The notes under the pieces were generated by a model. The model made no database searches. It had not been told where the DNA came from and was given only the letters and a program-made list of their open reading frames with translations. Shown here piece after piece: positions 8,502-16,296 of a stretch of DNA of 64,000 nt. Origin of the DNA: Synergistaceae bacterium (GTDB taxonomy: Bacteria > Synergistota > Synergistia > Synergistales > Aminobacteriaceae); the NCBI GenBank assembly GCA_018436595.1, contig JAHDLC010000038.1, positions 41,253 through 105,252 of the forward strand. The letters are read 5' to 3'. Position 1 is the stretch's first letter. Every line of letters begins with the position of its first letter. A program made the position numbers and the translations under genes.

Positions 8502-9293
8502 TCAGGCCGTGGGAAGAGGTGTTCCCTCCAGGGTGACGGCGATCTCCACCCTTCCGTGGGGGTGATCTTCCTCCCCGCTTGGAAAGTACCGTTCGAGCAC
8601 GCGCCCGTTTGTTCTTAATTCGTTTTGTTTCACCCACGCTAGAAGCTGCTCCAGAGTGGCCGGAACCGTCTCGTACGCTCCTCTGTGGAGCGAGACGGCA
8701 AGCACGCATTCCGGCATAATCTCCCCGCAGGGCTCCTCCGCCGGAATGCAGATCGTCGATCTGGCCGGTCCCTCGTGCAGATCGTAGAGGCAGAAAAGAG
8801 GCGCGTTCGCGCCGTCTTCTCCGAAGAGGCGTTTAGCTTCGGTACGCGCGATCTCGCGAAGCCGCAGTCTTTCGCCGGCCAGAGGGGCGGAGAGAACGCG
8901 CACCGGGGCGAAACGGGCCAGCACACACTCCTCCGGCCCCCGGTGCTTTTCGAGGTGCTCCAGCTCCTCCAGCGCCATCTTCATTGCCGCTATCTTCCGG
9001 GTGATCGACTCGCGCTGGGCAGCAACGCACTCTCCCCACTGCGCCGTCTCAAGTCCATTGAGAATCACGGCAATGTCGTCGAGTGAAAAGTCGGCCTGCC
9101 GCAACCGTCGCAGCAGCTTTGCTTCGATGAGCTGCGACGGCAGATAGTACCGATACCCCGTTGCATTGTCGGTGAACGCGGGAACAAGGATATTCCGTTC
9201 CGCATAAAAACGAAGCATCCGGCTCGATAGGCCGCTCAGCTTCGCGAACTGCCCTATGAGCAGTACGGACGGAAACGCTTCTCTCGTCTTCAT
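8502..9293 (-). CDS. MerR-family regulator with GyrI-like effector domain
   Basis: The 263-residue protein has a MerR DNA-binding domain at residues 11-80 (IGQFAKLSGLSSRMLRFYAE, then NATGYRYYLPSQ), a short coiled helix and a C-terminal GyrI-like/AraC-effector-binding domain from about 118, as in BmrR-type regulators that sense bulky ligands. It overlaps the small upstream gene by ATGA, so the two are translationally coupled. Three promoters in this window have the 19-bp spacer and central dyad that MerR proteins act on: one before its own operon, one before the first precursor cluster and one before the asparagine-synthetase operon. I infer that it controls the RiPP locus. Confidence 0.88.
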   Translation of the reverse strand: MKTREAFPSVLLIGQFAKLSGLSSRMLRFYAERNILVPAFTDNATGYRYYLPSQLIEAKLLRRLRQADFSLDDIAVILNGLETAQWGECVAAQRESITRKIAAMKMALEELEHLEKHRGPEECVLARFAPVRVLSAPLAGERLRLREIARTEAKRLFGEDGANAPLFCLYDLHEGPARSTICIPAEEPCGEIMPECVLAVSLHRGAYETVPATLEQLLAWVKQNELRTNGRVLERYFPSGEEDHPHGRVEIAVTLEGTPLPTA

Positions 9294-9562
9294 GGGATGC
9301 TTCTCGGTTCCTGGCCTGCCGCGCTCAGCAGATCGACATCGTCATCGGAAAGTTCATCGTTCTTTCTTCGTCCCTCTTCTCCGGCCATGGCGAGCAGCTG
9401 CTCGCGGAGGTCGGCTAACTCGATGTTCCGCAGAAGGAGCATATCCTCCTCCTTTTTCAGGGAGGCCAGAACAGCGCTGACATCTCCGTCCCGCAAGGCG
9501 CTGCGGACTCGTTCCGGGTCCAGTCCGAACGAACGCAGCGACCGGCCGAACTCATCCATCAT
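9290..9562 (-). CDS. Small helical protein of unknown function, coupled to the MerR gene
   Basis: The protein has 90 residues from the ATG at 9562, which has a strong AAAGGGGGG site. A longer frame to 9613 would start inside the promoter. It is largely helical and charged (DPERVRSALRDGDVSAVLAS, ADLREQLLAMAGEEG). The C-terminal end, NDELSDDDVDLLSAAGQEPR, resembles the acidic end of double-glycine leader peptides (consensus like LSDDELDxVxGG) but with AAG in place of GG. It could be a diverged leader-like peptide, a co-regulator of the MerR protein or something else. I do not recognise the family. Confidence 0.6.
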   Translation of the reverse strand: MMDEFGRSLRSFGLDPERVRSALRDGDVSAVLASLKKEEDMLLLRNIELADLREQLLAMAGEEGRRKNDELSDDDVDLLSAAGQEPRSIP

Positions 9563-9598
9563 TTTCCCCCCTTTGGATACCCGATTGAAAACGGCGTC

Positions 9599-9629
9599 AT
9601 CGTACACCTTCACACGATGTGAGAGTCAA
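9599..9629 (-). promoter_or_regulatory. MerR-type promoter of the small-protein/MerR operon
   Basis: On the minus strand: TTGACT (9624-9629), a 19-base spacer CTCACATCGTGTGAAGGTG, then TACGAT (9599-9604). The spacer has the dyad core CACA-TCG-TGTG. Long spacer plus central dyad is the mark of promoters twisted into activity by MerR proteins. It shares its core with the sites at 9750 and 33569. Confidence 0.7.
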
Positions 9630-9749
9630 TCCTCCCGGATTTCTTCGATGATCCGCCGACATCGGATGGGTGCCGTCAAAGTACACAAAGTATGCCATGA
9701 AGCTTTTTCTCCTTCAAGCAATCCAGGAACAAATTTTTAAATTTCGCAC

Positions 9750-9780
9750 TTGACATTGACACGATGTCAATGTCTATACT
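9750..9780 (+). promoter_or_regulatory. MerR-type promoter of the first precursor cluster
   Basis: TTGACA (9750-9755), a 19-base spacer TTGACACGATGTCAATGTC, then TATACT (9775-9780). A perfect 10-bp inverted repeat, GACATTGACA with TGTCAATGTC around CGA, spans 9752-9774. Transcription would start near 9787 and run into the decayed and intact Nif11 precursors. Confidence 0.85.
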
Positions 9781-9827
9781 GTCCCAGAAGGGATTTTTTC
9801 GTTTTTGTATATCTTGGAGGATTGAAC

Positions 9828-10097
9828 ATTTCTGCGGAATCTGCGGCAGCGTTCTACGGGCTTCTGGAAAAAAATCGGCACGACTTCACGCTGGAGGAGA
9901 TGCAGAAAGTGATCTTCGGGAAGAATCCGGAGATGACCGACGAGGAACTTGAGGCTGCCGCAGAAATTGCAGGTGTGTATATAACCTCTTCCGAAAAGGG
10001 AGAGCGTATAAAAGGAGGTCGTATTATATGTCGATGGAATCTGCAGCGGCGTTCTATGAGCGTCTCCAGAGTGACGCGACGCTTCAGGAAAACCTGA
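9828..10097 (+). pseudogene. Decayed Nif11-type precursor gene
   Basis: Just after a GGAGG site the frame reads ISAESAAAFYGLLEK, matching the start of the intact precursors (MSMESAAAFYERLQ), but ATT replaces ATG. About 25-30 central leader residues are missing. The frame resumes with FTLEEMQKVIFGKNPEMTDE, nearly identical to the neighbour. The double glycine is lost (EAAAEIAG) and the frame runs on into the next gene. A TTG at 9822 could serve as a start but is almost on top of the ribosome binding site. I read it as a broken copy; a short leader-like peptide could still be made. Confidence 0.7.
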
Positions 10098-10336
10098 AGG
10101 CGGCGGGGAACAGGGATCAGGTGGAAGCGTACGTGAAGGGGGAACTTGGTTATGACTTCACGAAGGAAGAGATGCAGAAGGTGGTTTTCGAACGGAATCC
10201 GGAGATGACCGACGAAGAGCTGGAGGCTGTCATCGGAGGAGCAAGCAACGATATGATGTGGGGGATTACCATCGGCGTCGGCATCGGCGGTGGGCTGGGG
10301 ATTATCGCCCTTGCGATCGCCGCTGCGGGTGCGTAG
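10028..10336 (+). CDS. Nif11-type RiPP precursor with Gly/Ala/Ile-rich core
   Basis: The precursor has 102 residues. The leader is Nif11-like: MSMESAAAFYERLQ, then YDFTKEEMQKVV and NPEMTDEELEAVIGG, with the double-glycine cleavage site at residues 70-71. The predicted core has 31 residues, begins ASNDMMWG and is rich in Gly, Ile and Ala. The C39 peptidase-ABC exporter in the same island would cleave after GG. A strong ribosome binding site (AAAAGGAGG) precedes the ATG. It follows the MerR-type promoter and a decayed copy of itself. No Cys or Ser and only one Thr in the core limits heterocycle formation. Confidence 0.88.
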   Translation: MSMESAAAFYERLQSDATLQENLKAAGNRDQVEAYVKGELGYDFTKEEMQKVVFERNPEMTDEELEAVIGGASNDMMWGITIGVGIGGGLGIIALAIAAAGA

Positions 10337-10356
10337 CGAAAAAAGAGAGAGAGGAA

Positions 10357-10599
10357 ATCTTCAGGAACTGTCCGTTCCGTCGGGAAGAGATGGAATTGTG
10401 GGAGATGACCGACGCTGAGCAGGAAGCTGCCGCAGGTGGAGGCCGGTTGTTCGAATTCATAGGACTGGTCTTCTTCGGCCTCCATGGGGTCGGGTACTAC
10501 TCCCCGCGCCGGACCCACCGCCCCATCACCCTGTCGGCTTCGGCGAGGACGAGCCACAGTTCCTGGATTGCGTTTATCAGCTCCGTCCTGCTTTTCTGA
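10357..10599 (+). pseudogene. Truncated Nif11-type precursor remnant
   Basis: Downstream of the intact precursor, a frame contains FRREEMELWEMTDAEQEAAA followed by GGG. It aligns with the leader end of the neighbours (FTKEEMQ...NPEMTDEELEAVIGG) but lacks the first 45 or so residues and a few within. After the glycines comes an unrelated hydrophobic, aromatic segment, RLFEFIGLVFFGLHGVGYY. An ATG at 10390 with GGGAAGAG before it could start a short product. The frame runs into the 3' end of the convergent TolC-like gene. I regard it as a decayed precursor. Confidence 0.6.
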
Positions 10600-11753
10600 T
10601 CGGCTTCCTGCGCTGTGATCAGGTCAAGCTGGGATCCCAGCCCCTCGCGGTACATCATCTCGGCGATCTCCAGCTCCTTGTCGGCCCGCTCGGCCTGGCG
10701 GCGGCGGATGGTGACGATTTCGAGCGCCCGTCCCCATCGTTCGCGGACGAGCTCCGCCTCCTTCTTCAGGCTGTCGCGCCTCGCCTCCAGTTCGTACTCG
10801 GCCTTTCGGAGAAGCAGCGCGGCCGCCTCGGTTGTGTTGGCCGTTTCCCCCCCGTCTGTCAGGGGAACTGTCAGCACGGCGCGGACGAAAACCTCTCCGG
10901 CCCTCTCATCGGCGATGGCAGAGGAGGAGTCCTGTCTCACCCGCAGCCCGACGGAGAGGTCAACGAACGGAGAGAGCCCCTTCGCGGCGAGCGAGCGCTG
11001 TACGGAGGCGCGTTCCCTGGAGAGCATAAGCGAGGCGACGTCCGGACGGAGCCCCCATGCCTTCTTCTCGTCGATGTCGGGACGCAGTTCCTCGAGTTGG
11101 GGGAGCATGATCTCCGGCGTGACCGAAACTCCCCCTGCCAGGGCGCTCATCTCGACCAGCTGCTGCTCGTACTTCTGGCGTGCCTGGAGGAGAAATGCTT
11201 CGCCGTCATCAACCTGCGACTGAGCCCGAAGCAGCTCCAGCAGGGAGACCAGCTCCTTGTCGAACTTCTCGCGGGTGATCAGCATCGACTCGCGGCGCTT
11301 TGCCACGATCTGCTCCATCGCCTCCCGGTTCAATGCAGCCATCACCGCCTGGCGGTAGGCGGACGCGGCGAGGGCGAGCCGTTCGTTGACCGCATCGGCG
11401 TACTGGTTCCGGAGAATCTCGACTCCGAGGAGAAGGTCCCGTTCCTGGAGTCCGTAGGTTCCCGAGAGGTTGACGCGGTGGGAGAGGGAAAGATCGATCT
11501 GCTGATCGCCCCGTTCCTGGTCGAGCCACTTGCTTGCCTCGGCGGAGAGCCCAAGAGAGGGGCGCTGAACGGAAAGCTCCGCCCTGGCGGAGAAAAGCCG
11601 CGCCTCGATCTCCTGGCTGATCGCAGCAAGGTCGTTGTTTCGCTCCATCACAAGCGCCAGGTACTGTGCTTCCGAAATCGGCGCGGAGAAGACCGCGCCG
11701 GGAAAGAGAAAAAGAAGCGCAGGCAGTGCGGCGAAGAACATGGTAAATTTCAT
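10497..11753 (-). CDS. TolC-like outer-membrane efflux protein
   Basis: About 418 residues from the ATG at 11753, which has AAGGAGG before it; the frame extends upstream without a good start. It has a signal peptide (FFAALPALLFLFPGAVFSA) and then long helical, coiled-coil-prone segments typical of outer-membrane efflux proteins, such as ISEAQYLALVMERNNDLAAI and VDDGEAFLLQARQKYEQQLV. With the HlyD and ABC proteins at 21.7-28.2 kb it would complete a three-part channel across both membranes. It stands alone on the minus strand, away from its presumed partners. It overlaps the end of the precursor remnant. Confidence 0.85.
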   Translation of the reverse strand: MKFTMFFAALPALLFLFPGAVFSAPISEAQYLALVMERNNDLAAISQEIEARLFSARAELSVQRPSLGLSAEASKWLDQERGDQQIDLSLSHRVNLSGTYGLQERDLLLGVEILRNQYADAVNERLALAASAYRQAVMAALNREAMEQIVAKRRESMLITREKFDKELVSLLELLRAQSQVDDGEAFLLQARQKYEQQLVEMSALAGGVSVTPEIMLPQLEELRPDIDEKKAWGLRPDVASLMLSRERASVQRSLAAKGLSPFVDLSVGLRVRQDSSSAIADERAGEVFVRAVLTVPLTDGGETANTTEAAALLLRKAEYELEARRDSLKKEAELVRERWGRALEIVTIRRRQAERADKELEIAEMMYREGLGSQLDLITAQEADQKSRTELINAIQELWLVLAEADRVMGRWVRRGE

Positions 11754-11926
11754 GGGATCCTCCTTGTCGTCACTTCGGCAGGATGGGAATTTCGGTTTCT
11801 CGGAATCCATTCTACTCTTTGGGGGAGCAATGAATCCATACGGCGCGCAGAATCCGTGAAAAATCATAGCCGGAGACTGCTGCATAACCGGCGCTGACCG
11901 TAAAGGTATACACAGGAAAAGGTGCG

Positions 11927-12358
11927 GTGAAAAAAGAAACCAAATCACTGCCGGAAACGCTGCAGTCTGATCATATTGCAGGATTTTTTGGGGGAAACCC
12001 GGTTCTGCAGCTGTTCAGCGAGCCGCTGATTGACAACACTGCCAAGCTTTGTCATACTATTCCGGTATATTCTATCGACTTGGTCGGCCTTTGAAAAGCG
12101 GATATTTTGCTCTCCGACGAATCGCTGGAATCTGTTTTCCCCGGAACGGCCATCGTTCAGAGGTCTTTGATCGGGACTGTGAATGTGGTGCGCAAGAAGC
12201 AGATGACGGCCGCCTATTTTCTACCGGTATCTTTGTATTATAGCCAGACGCAGGTTCATAAATCGATCGGTTGGTATTTTATATCAATTCGATTTCAAGT
12301 ATTGGCTGAGGCATTGTACGTTTCAGCCAAAATACTCAACAAAGGAGAACGGATATGA
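11927..12358 (+). pseudogene. Possible split gene of unknown family upstream of a precursor
   Basis: A GTG at 11927 with AGGAAAAGG before it opens a frame of 55 codons ending in TGA at 12092-12094. Past that codon the same frame is open again for 87 codons. Its end overlaps the start of the precursor at 12355 (ATGA), the arrangement expected of a real upstream gene. The product reads like a globular protein (VLQLFSEPLIDNTAKLCHTI, then TGA, then LSDESLESVFPGTAIVQRSL). I do not recognise the family. The simplest reading is a gene inactivated by a nonsense change; no selenocysteine signal was identified. Confidence 0.35.
12302..12330 (+). promoter_or_regulatory. Hairpin just upstream of a precursor gene
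   Basis: TTGGCTGA (12302-12309) pairs with TCAGCCAA (12323-12330) around a 13-base loop, ending 11 bases before the AAAGGAG ribosome binding site of the precursor. It could be a processing or translation-control element; there is no T-run. Confidence 0.4.
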
Positions 12359-12624
12359 CGATTGACAGCGCAAAGGCATTGGCTGCAAAAGTTTTAACGG
12401 ACGAAGCTCTGGCGAAAAAATTGGGTGACGCGAAAACCGAGGCGGAATTTAATGCGGTGGTTGCAAAACTGGGGTACACCTGCACAGCGGTGGAATTTGA
12501 GGCTGCCTTCAAAGAGGCACAGGAAAACACGCCACTCACTGATGAGCAGCTGGACCAGGCGTCCGGCGGTTTGAGCATTGTCGGTGTGGATTACGCATTT
12601 GTAGCTGTTCAAACATCAAAATAA
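12355..12624 (+). CDS. Nif11-type RiPP precursor, 17-residue core, with the radical SAM operon
   Basis: The 89-residue precursor has a leader diverged from the other three (MTIDSAKALAAKVLTDEALA, then TPLTDEQLDQASGG) but with the same layout and a double glycine at residues 71-72. The predicted core is 17 residues: LSIVGVDYAFVAVQTSK. It is rich in Val and aromatic residues, with few Ser/Thr and no Cys. It directly precedes four B12/radical SAM genes, so it is their likely substrate; C-methylation of Val, Ile or Thr side chains would fit known enzymes of this kind but is inference. A strong ribosome binding site (AAAGGAG) is present. Confidence 0.85.
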   Translation: MTIDSAKALAAKVLTDEALAKKLGDAKTEAEFNAVVAKLGYTCTAVEFEAAFKEAQENTPLTDEQLDQASGGLSIVGVDYAFVAVQTSK

Positions 12625-12658
12625 ACGAAGGGGGTTTCCCTCTTCACGAGCAGTAGCG

Positions 12659-12687
12659 GCGGAGACCGGAAATTGTCCGGTCTCCGC
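12659..12687 (+). terminator. Strong hairpin between precursor and radical SAM genes
   Basis: A perfect 12-bp stem (12659-12670 with 12676-12687, loop AATTG) lies between the precursor stop and the first radical SAM gene. It has no T-run, so it probably acts as a partial terminator or 3' stabiliser that lets the precursor be made in excess over the enzymes. Confidence 0.6.
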
Positions 12688-12707
12688 TTCAGGGCGGAGG
12701 CAATCAC

Positions 12708-14459
12708 GTGGAGGTACTTTTTATAAAATCGCATCGCTATGTCAGCGGCTATATTCCCGGAAGCAACCTGGGAATGAACATATTGATACAATTGCTGACA
12801 CGAAAAGGATATTCAGCCCGGATGTACCAGGGCTATGCCAAAGAAGCCCTGAATTATGTGAAAGAACTCATGGACAGCGAGGACCGGCCGAAAGTCATCG
12901 GTTTTTACTGTGATTTCGACAATGTTCACTGGGTGAAGACCTTTGCGCGGGAAGTGAAAAAAGAGTACCCCGAAGTGATTCTGCTGGCAGGCGGTCCTCA
13001 AACTGTCGACATGGACGCCGTTTTTTTTAAAGAGACGGGTATTGCCGCTGTCTGCATCGGAGAAGGGGAAGAAACGGTTCCGGAGCTCATGGAGTTTTTC
13101 ATCCATCATCGCGGTGCTCTGGAGGCGATCCAGGGAATAGCGTTTCTGGACGCCTCGATGGAGCTTGTGAAAACACCCCCGAGAACCCCGCCGGAGGATC
13201 TGGATGATATTCCCTGGCCGGACATCACCTTGACCAACGATTATAAGCACTACGCGCTTCTCCCCATTTTAACCGGACGGGGCTGTCCTTTCGGATGCAC
13301 CTTCTGTTACGAGGGGGCCAATGCCAAACGGGTGCGCCGCCACTCGGTTCCCTCGCTGATGAAGGAAATAAGGGCGAATTTTAAACGCAATCCGGACATA
13401 AAGTATATTAATTTTCTTGATGACACTTTTACGCTGGATTCAAAACGGGTCCGTCAGATTTGCGAAGAGATCAGAGAAATCCGGAAAGAATATGATTTCG
13501 TATGGTTTGCCAGCGCCCATATTTCACTCATCGACAAACACCGGGACATGGCACGGAATCTGGCGGAAGCAGGGCTGAAAAAAATCTTCTTCGGTCTGGA
13601 ATCCGGCAGCGACGCGGTTTTACAAAGCTATAACAAGAAAATAACCCGGAAAATGGCGGTGGACGTCATCGAGCATTGCGTTGCATCGGGTATTTCCGCT
13701 ATTTCCGGCAATATTATCCTGGGAGGTCCCCACGAAACCCGGGAAACCATTCGGGAATCCGAAGATCTGATCATGGAACTGCTTCACCGGGCGCCGGGGC
13801 AGTTTGAAACCGCCTATTTCTCCTTTCTGCCTTTTCCCCAAACGCCTATTACGATGAATCCTCAAAAATTCGGGATGGAAATTTACGGGGACCTCATCGA
13901 CTGCTGCAACGAAGACATTCCTCTATCAGGAACGAAAACGCTGGATTTTCTCGATCTTACCCAGATTCGGCTTGAGGCCAACAGGCGACTCCAGAATGAA
14001 ATGCGGAAGATCTATCTCGACGGAAAGATTCCCGAGGCCGTGATTCTGGATGCGTACCGTTCAGGAGGGCGCTACGGAGTGTTTACCCGCTGGAACGACT
14101 ATGTGTACAAAAATCTGCCCATTGACGATGCCTACTGGAAAATGCGGGTTTTCGGCGGGTATGCCGTCAGCAGCCAACTGGGAGCTTGCCAGGAGGACGC
14201 CATCCCGCACCGGACCTTCGAACTGTGGCTGTATACCGACATCGGCGGGGAAAAACCGAAGATTTTCGATACAGTTCTGGACGAAATAGACTATACCCTT
14301 CTTCAATTATGCAGCGGGAAACTCTCGAAACGGGAAGTACTTCAGCAGGGGAAAATGATGCTTGACCCTTCGGGGTGCCGGCCTGATTTTTACACACGGG
14401 CGGAAGAATCGCTGAATTTCCTGGAAAAGAAGAAATGGATTCTCTACCAGAAAGCATGA
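12708..14459 (+). CDS. B12-binding/radical SAM RiPP maturase (first)
   Basis: A 583-residue protein. Residues 1-165 are a Rossmann-like B12-binding domain with GFYCDFDN and LLAGGPQT; the classical DxHxxG motif is absent. The radical SAM core holds the iron-sulfur cysteines C193, C197 and C200 in GCPFGCTFCYEGA, then LDDTFTLD, FFGLESGSD and GNIILGGPHETRE. The last 85 residues form a small helical domain (LLQLCSGKLSKREVL) shared with the neighbouring enzymes. Such enzymes methylate unactivated carbons or cross-link peptides. It starts at a GTG with GGAGG at 7-base spacing, 83 bases past the precursor stop, and overlaps the next gene. Confidence 0.88.
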   Translation: MEVLFIKSHRYVSGYIPGSNLGMNILIQLLTRKGYSARMYQGYAKEALNYVKELMDSEDRPKVIGFYCDFDNVHWVKTFAREVKKEYPEVILLAGGPQTVDMDAVFFKETGIAAVCIGEGEETVPELMEFFIHHRGALEAIQGIAFLDASMELVKTPPRTPPEDLDDIPWPDITLTNDYKHYALLPILTGRGCPFGCTFCYEGANAKRVRRHSVPSLMKEIRANFKRNPDIKYINFLDDTFTLDSKRVRQICEEIREIRKEYDFVWFASAHISLIDKHRDMARNLAEAGLKKIFFGLESGSDAVLQSYNKKITRKMAVDVIEHCVASGISAISGNIILGGPHETRETIRESEDLIMELLHRAPGQFETAYFSFLPFPQTPITMNPQKFGMEIYGDLIDCCNEDIPLSGTKTLDFLDLTQIRLEANRRLQNEMRKIYLDGKIPEAVILDAYRSGGRYGVFTRWNDYVYKNLPIDDAYWKMRVFGGYAVSSQLGACQEDAIPHRTFELWLYTDIGGEKPKIFDTVLDEIDYTLLQLCSGKLSKREVLQQGKMMLDPSGCRPDFYTRAEESLNFLEKKKWILYQKA

Positions 14460-16144
14460 AAAGGCCGCCCCTCGTTCTCCTCGTGTACACCCAGCGGCTT
14501 GTTCCGGGGCGAACCTTTGAAATGATCGGGAACCTGGGGGTTCTCACCCTGGCGGCCCAGCTCAATGCCGGCGGCTTCGACGCAAAAGCCTATACCGGTA
14601 TCACCACCGATGTCGTTAAAACCATCGGAGGAATAAAAGACCGCCTGTTCGCTGTCTGTTTTTACTGCGACTTCGACAATCAGTCGGCGGTGGCAGCCAT
14701 TATCAATGATCTGAAAAAAGAAGCCGGAAATGCCTTTTACGTAGTGCTGGGAGGACCGCACACGCTGCACATGACGGAACGGGATCTGGAAAAATACGGC
14801 GCGGACGCCATCATCAAGGGAGAAGGGGAAGAATCCCTGCCCGCATGGCTGGGGGCGCGCATTTCGGGAGAAACGGCCGCCGTGCCGGGAGAAATCCTTC
14901 CCCATGAGAATCCGGAGTACGTCTATCTGGAGGATTTCTCTCACTATCAACTGCCACAGGATGAAGCTGTGCCGGATTATTCGGAGAGACCCCTGATGTC
15001 GGTGATAACGGCCAGAGGCTGTCCCTACCGGTGCGCATTCTGTTTCGAAGGCGGCAATTCGAAAAATTTGAGAATGCGGACTGCGGACGATGTGTTGTTC
15101 GAAATCGAAACACGGCTGCAGAAAAGCCGGGGTCCCCGGTACCTGTTTTTTTGCGACGACACCTTCACCGCCAATCCTCAAAGGCTGGAAAAGCTGCTTG
15201 CAGGATTGAGACGCCTTCGAAAAAAACTTGATTTTGTCTGGTTCTGCGAAGGGCATCCGGGGTTTCTTTCACAACGCCCGGAGCTGATCAAAGAAATGAT
15301 GGAGAGCGGTATGGTCCGGATGCAGATCGGGATGGAGTCCGGAGCTGATTCCGTTCTTCAGGCCTACGGGAAGCAGGCCGTCCCGGAGGACGTGAAGAAT
15401 GTTGTGGATACCTGCTACCGAGAGGGACTGCCCCAGCTCGCAGGAAACTTTATCATCGGCGGGGCCTTTGAAACTCCGCACACCCTCGAGGCAACCACCC
15501 GTTTTGCCCTTGACCTGCTCGAGCGGGCTCCGGGGATGCTGGATTTATCCACTACCTTTCTGACGCCGCTGCCGGGTACCCTGATCTCCGGGGATCCCGG
15601 GCGTTTCGATATCGTGCTGGAAGACCAGGACTGCCTCACCTCAATGGAGGATTTTCCGGTGAACCGAACCCGGGAGCTGTCCCTGCCGGAAATATGCAGG
15701 GCACGCTCCGCCTTTCTCACACGCGTTTCGAACACCATGAAAGAGCAGTTCAGGAACGGCCGGATTCCCGAAAGGCGGATTCGCCGTGACTTCGAGCTTG
15801 CCTTTCGATATGGCATCGCGGCGGGGTACCTGAAGTTTATCTACGGCCGGAACCCGGTCATGGTGAGTTACTATCGAAAACTTACGGAGTACCGGGGGCT
15901 TTTGAAGGAATGGGAGGAGCTTGAAGGTGCTCAAAAGGAACGGTATGTCATCCAGCGCATTCCGGATTTTTCGCAGGTGGATTTCGAAAGCCTGAACGGG
16001 ATGGAATCGGAAATTCTTCTGGATGCAGGTTTGTATTCGGTGGACGAGATGGCGAAGAAGCTGGCCGTATCGGCTGAGGAAATGGCCGTGTACCTTGAAG
16101 GACTGAGCCGCCGTCATCTGGTGTTATTTTCCCCCTGCCTCTGA
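14435..16144 (+). CDS. B12-binding/radical SAM RiPP maturase (second)
   Basis: 569 residues with the same layout as its neighbour. The B12-type domain has FYCDFDNQSA and VVLGGPHT; the radical SAM motif is GCPYRCAFCFEGG (C196, C200, C203), followed by FCDDTFTAN and QIGMESGAD. A C-terminal helical domain follows at about 500-569. The ATG at 14435 overlaps the previous gene by 25 bases; an in-frame ATG at 14456 would give a 4-base ATGA overlap and a protein 7 residues shorter, and is equally likely. A tandem paralogue, perhaps modifying a different residue of the same core. Confidence 0.86.
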   Translation: MDSLPESMKRPPLVLLVYTQRLVPGRTFEMIGNLGVLTLAAQLNAGGFDAKAYTGITTDVVKTIGGIKDRLFAVCFYCDFDNQSAVAAIINDLKKEAGNAFYVVLGGPHTLHMTERDLEKYGADAIIKGEGEESLPAWLGARISGETAAVPGEILPHENPEYVYLEDFSHYQLPQDEAVPDYSERPLMSVITARGCPYRCAFCFEGGNSKNLRMRTADDVLFEIETRLQKSRGPRYLFFCDDTFTANPQRLEKLLAGLRRLRKKLDFVWFCEGHPGFLSQRPELIKEMMESGMVRMQIGMESGADSVLQAYGKQAVPEDVKNVVDTCYREGLPQLAGNFIIGGAFETPHTLEATTRFALDLLERAPGMLDLSTTFLTPLPGTLISGDPGRFDIVLEDQDCLTSMEDFPVNRTRELSLPEICRARSAFLTRVSNTMKEQFRNGRIPERRIRRDFELAFRYGIAAGYLKFIYGRNPVMVSYYRKLTEYRGLLKEWEELEGAQKERYVIQRIPDFSQVDFESLNGMESEILLDAGLYSVDEMAKKLAVSAEEMAVYLEGLSRRHLVLFSPCL

Positions 16145-16296
16145 GGCACCGTACATGTGAGCGGTTCTGCAGGCAGTATCTGAAGATGCGAGCGATCCTG
16201 TCGGCCGGATGCCTGCCCTGACGTGGGCGCCGGGGGAGGTTTCTCGAAGGGCCGGCAGCAGGTTGCGCATAATTATTTAACATTCGGAGGCGCGGC

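Noticed and set aside
12030..12060. TTGACA, 19 bases, TACTAT: a possible fourth MerR-type promoter before the radical SAM module
   Set aside because: Spacing fits, but the spacer lacks the TTGACA-NNN-TGTCAA core dyad of the other three sites and it lies inside a reading frame.
12092..12094. In-frame TGA read as selenocysteine
   Set aside because: I could not identify a selenocysteine insertion hairpin right after it and the protein family is unknown, so a nonsense mutation is simpler.
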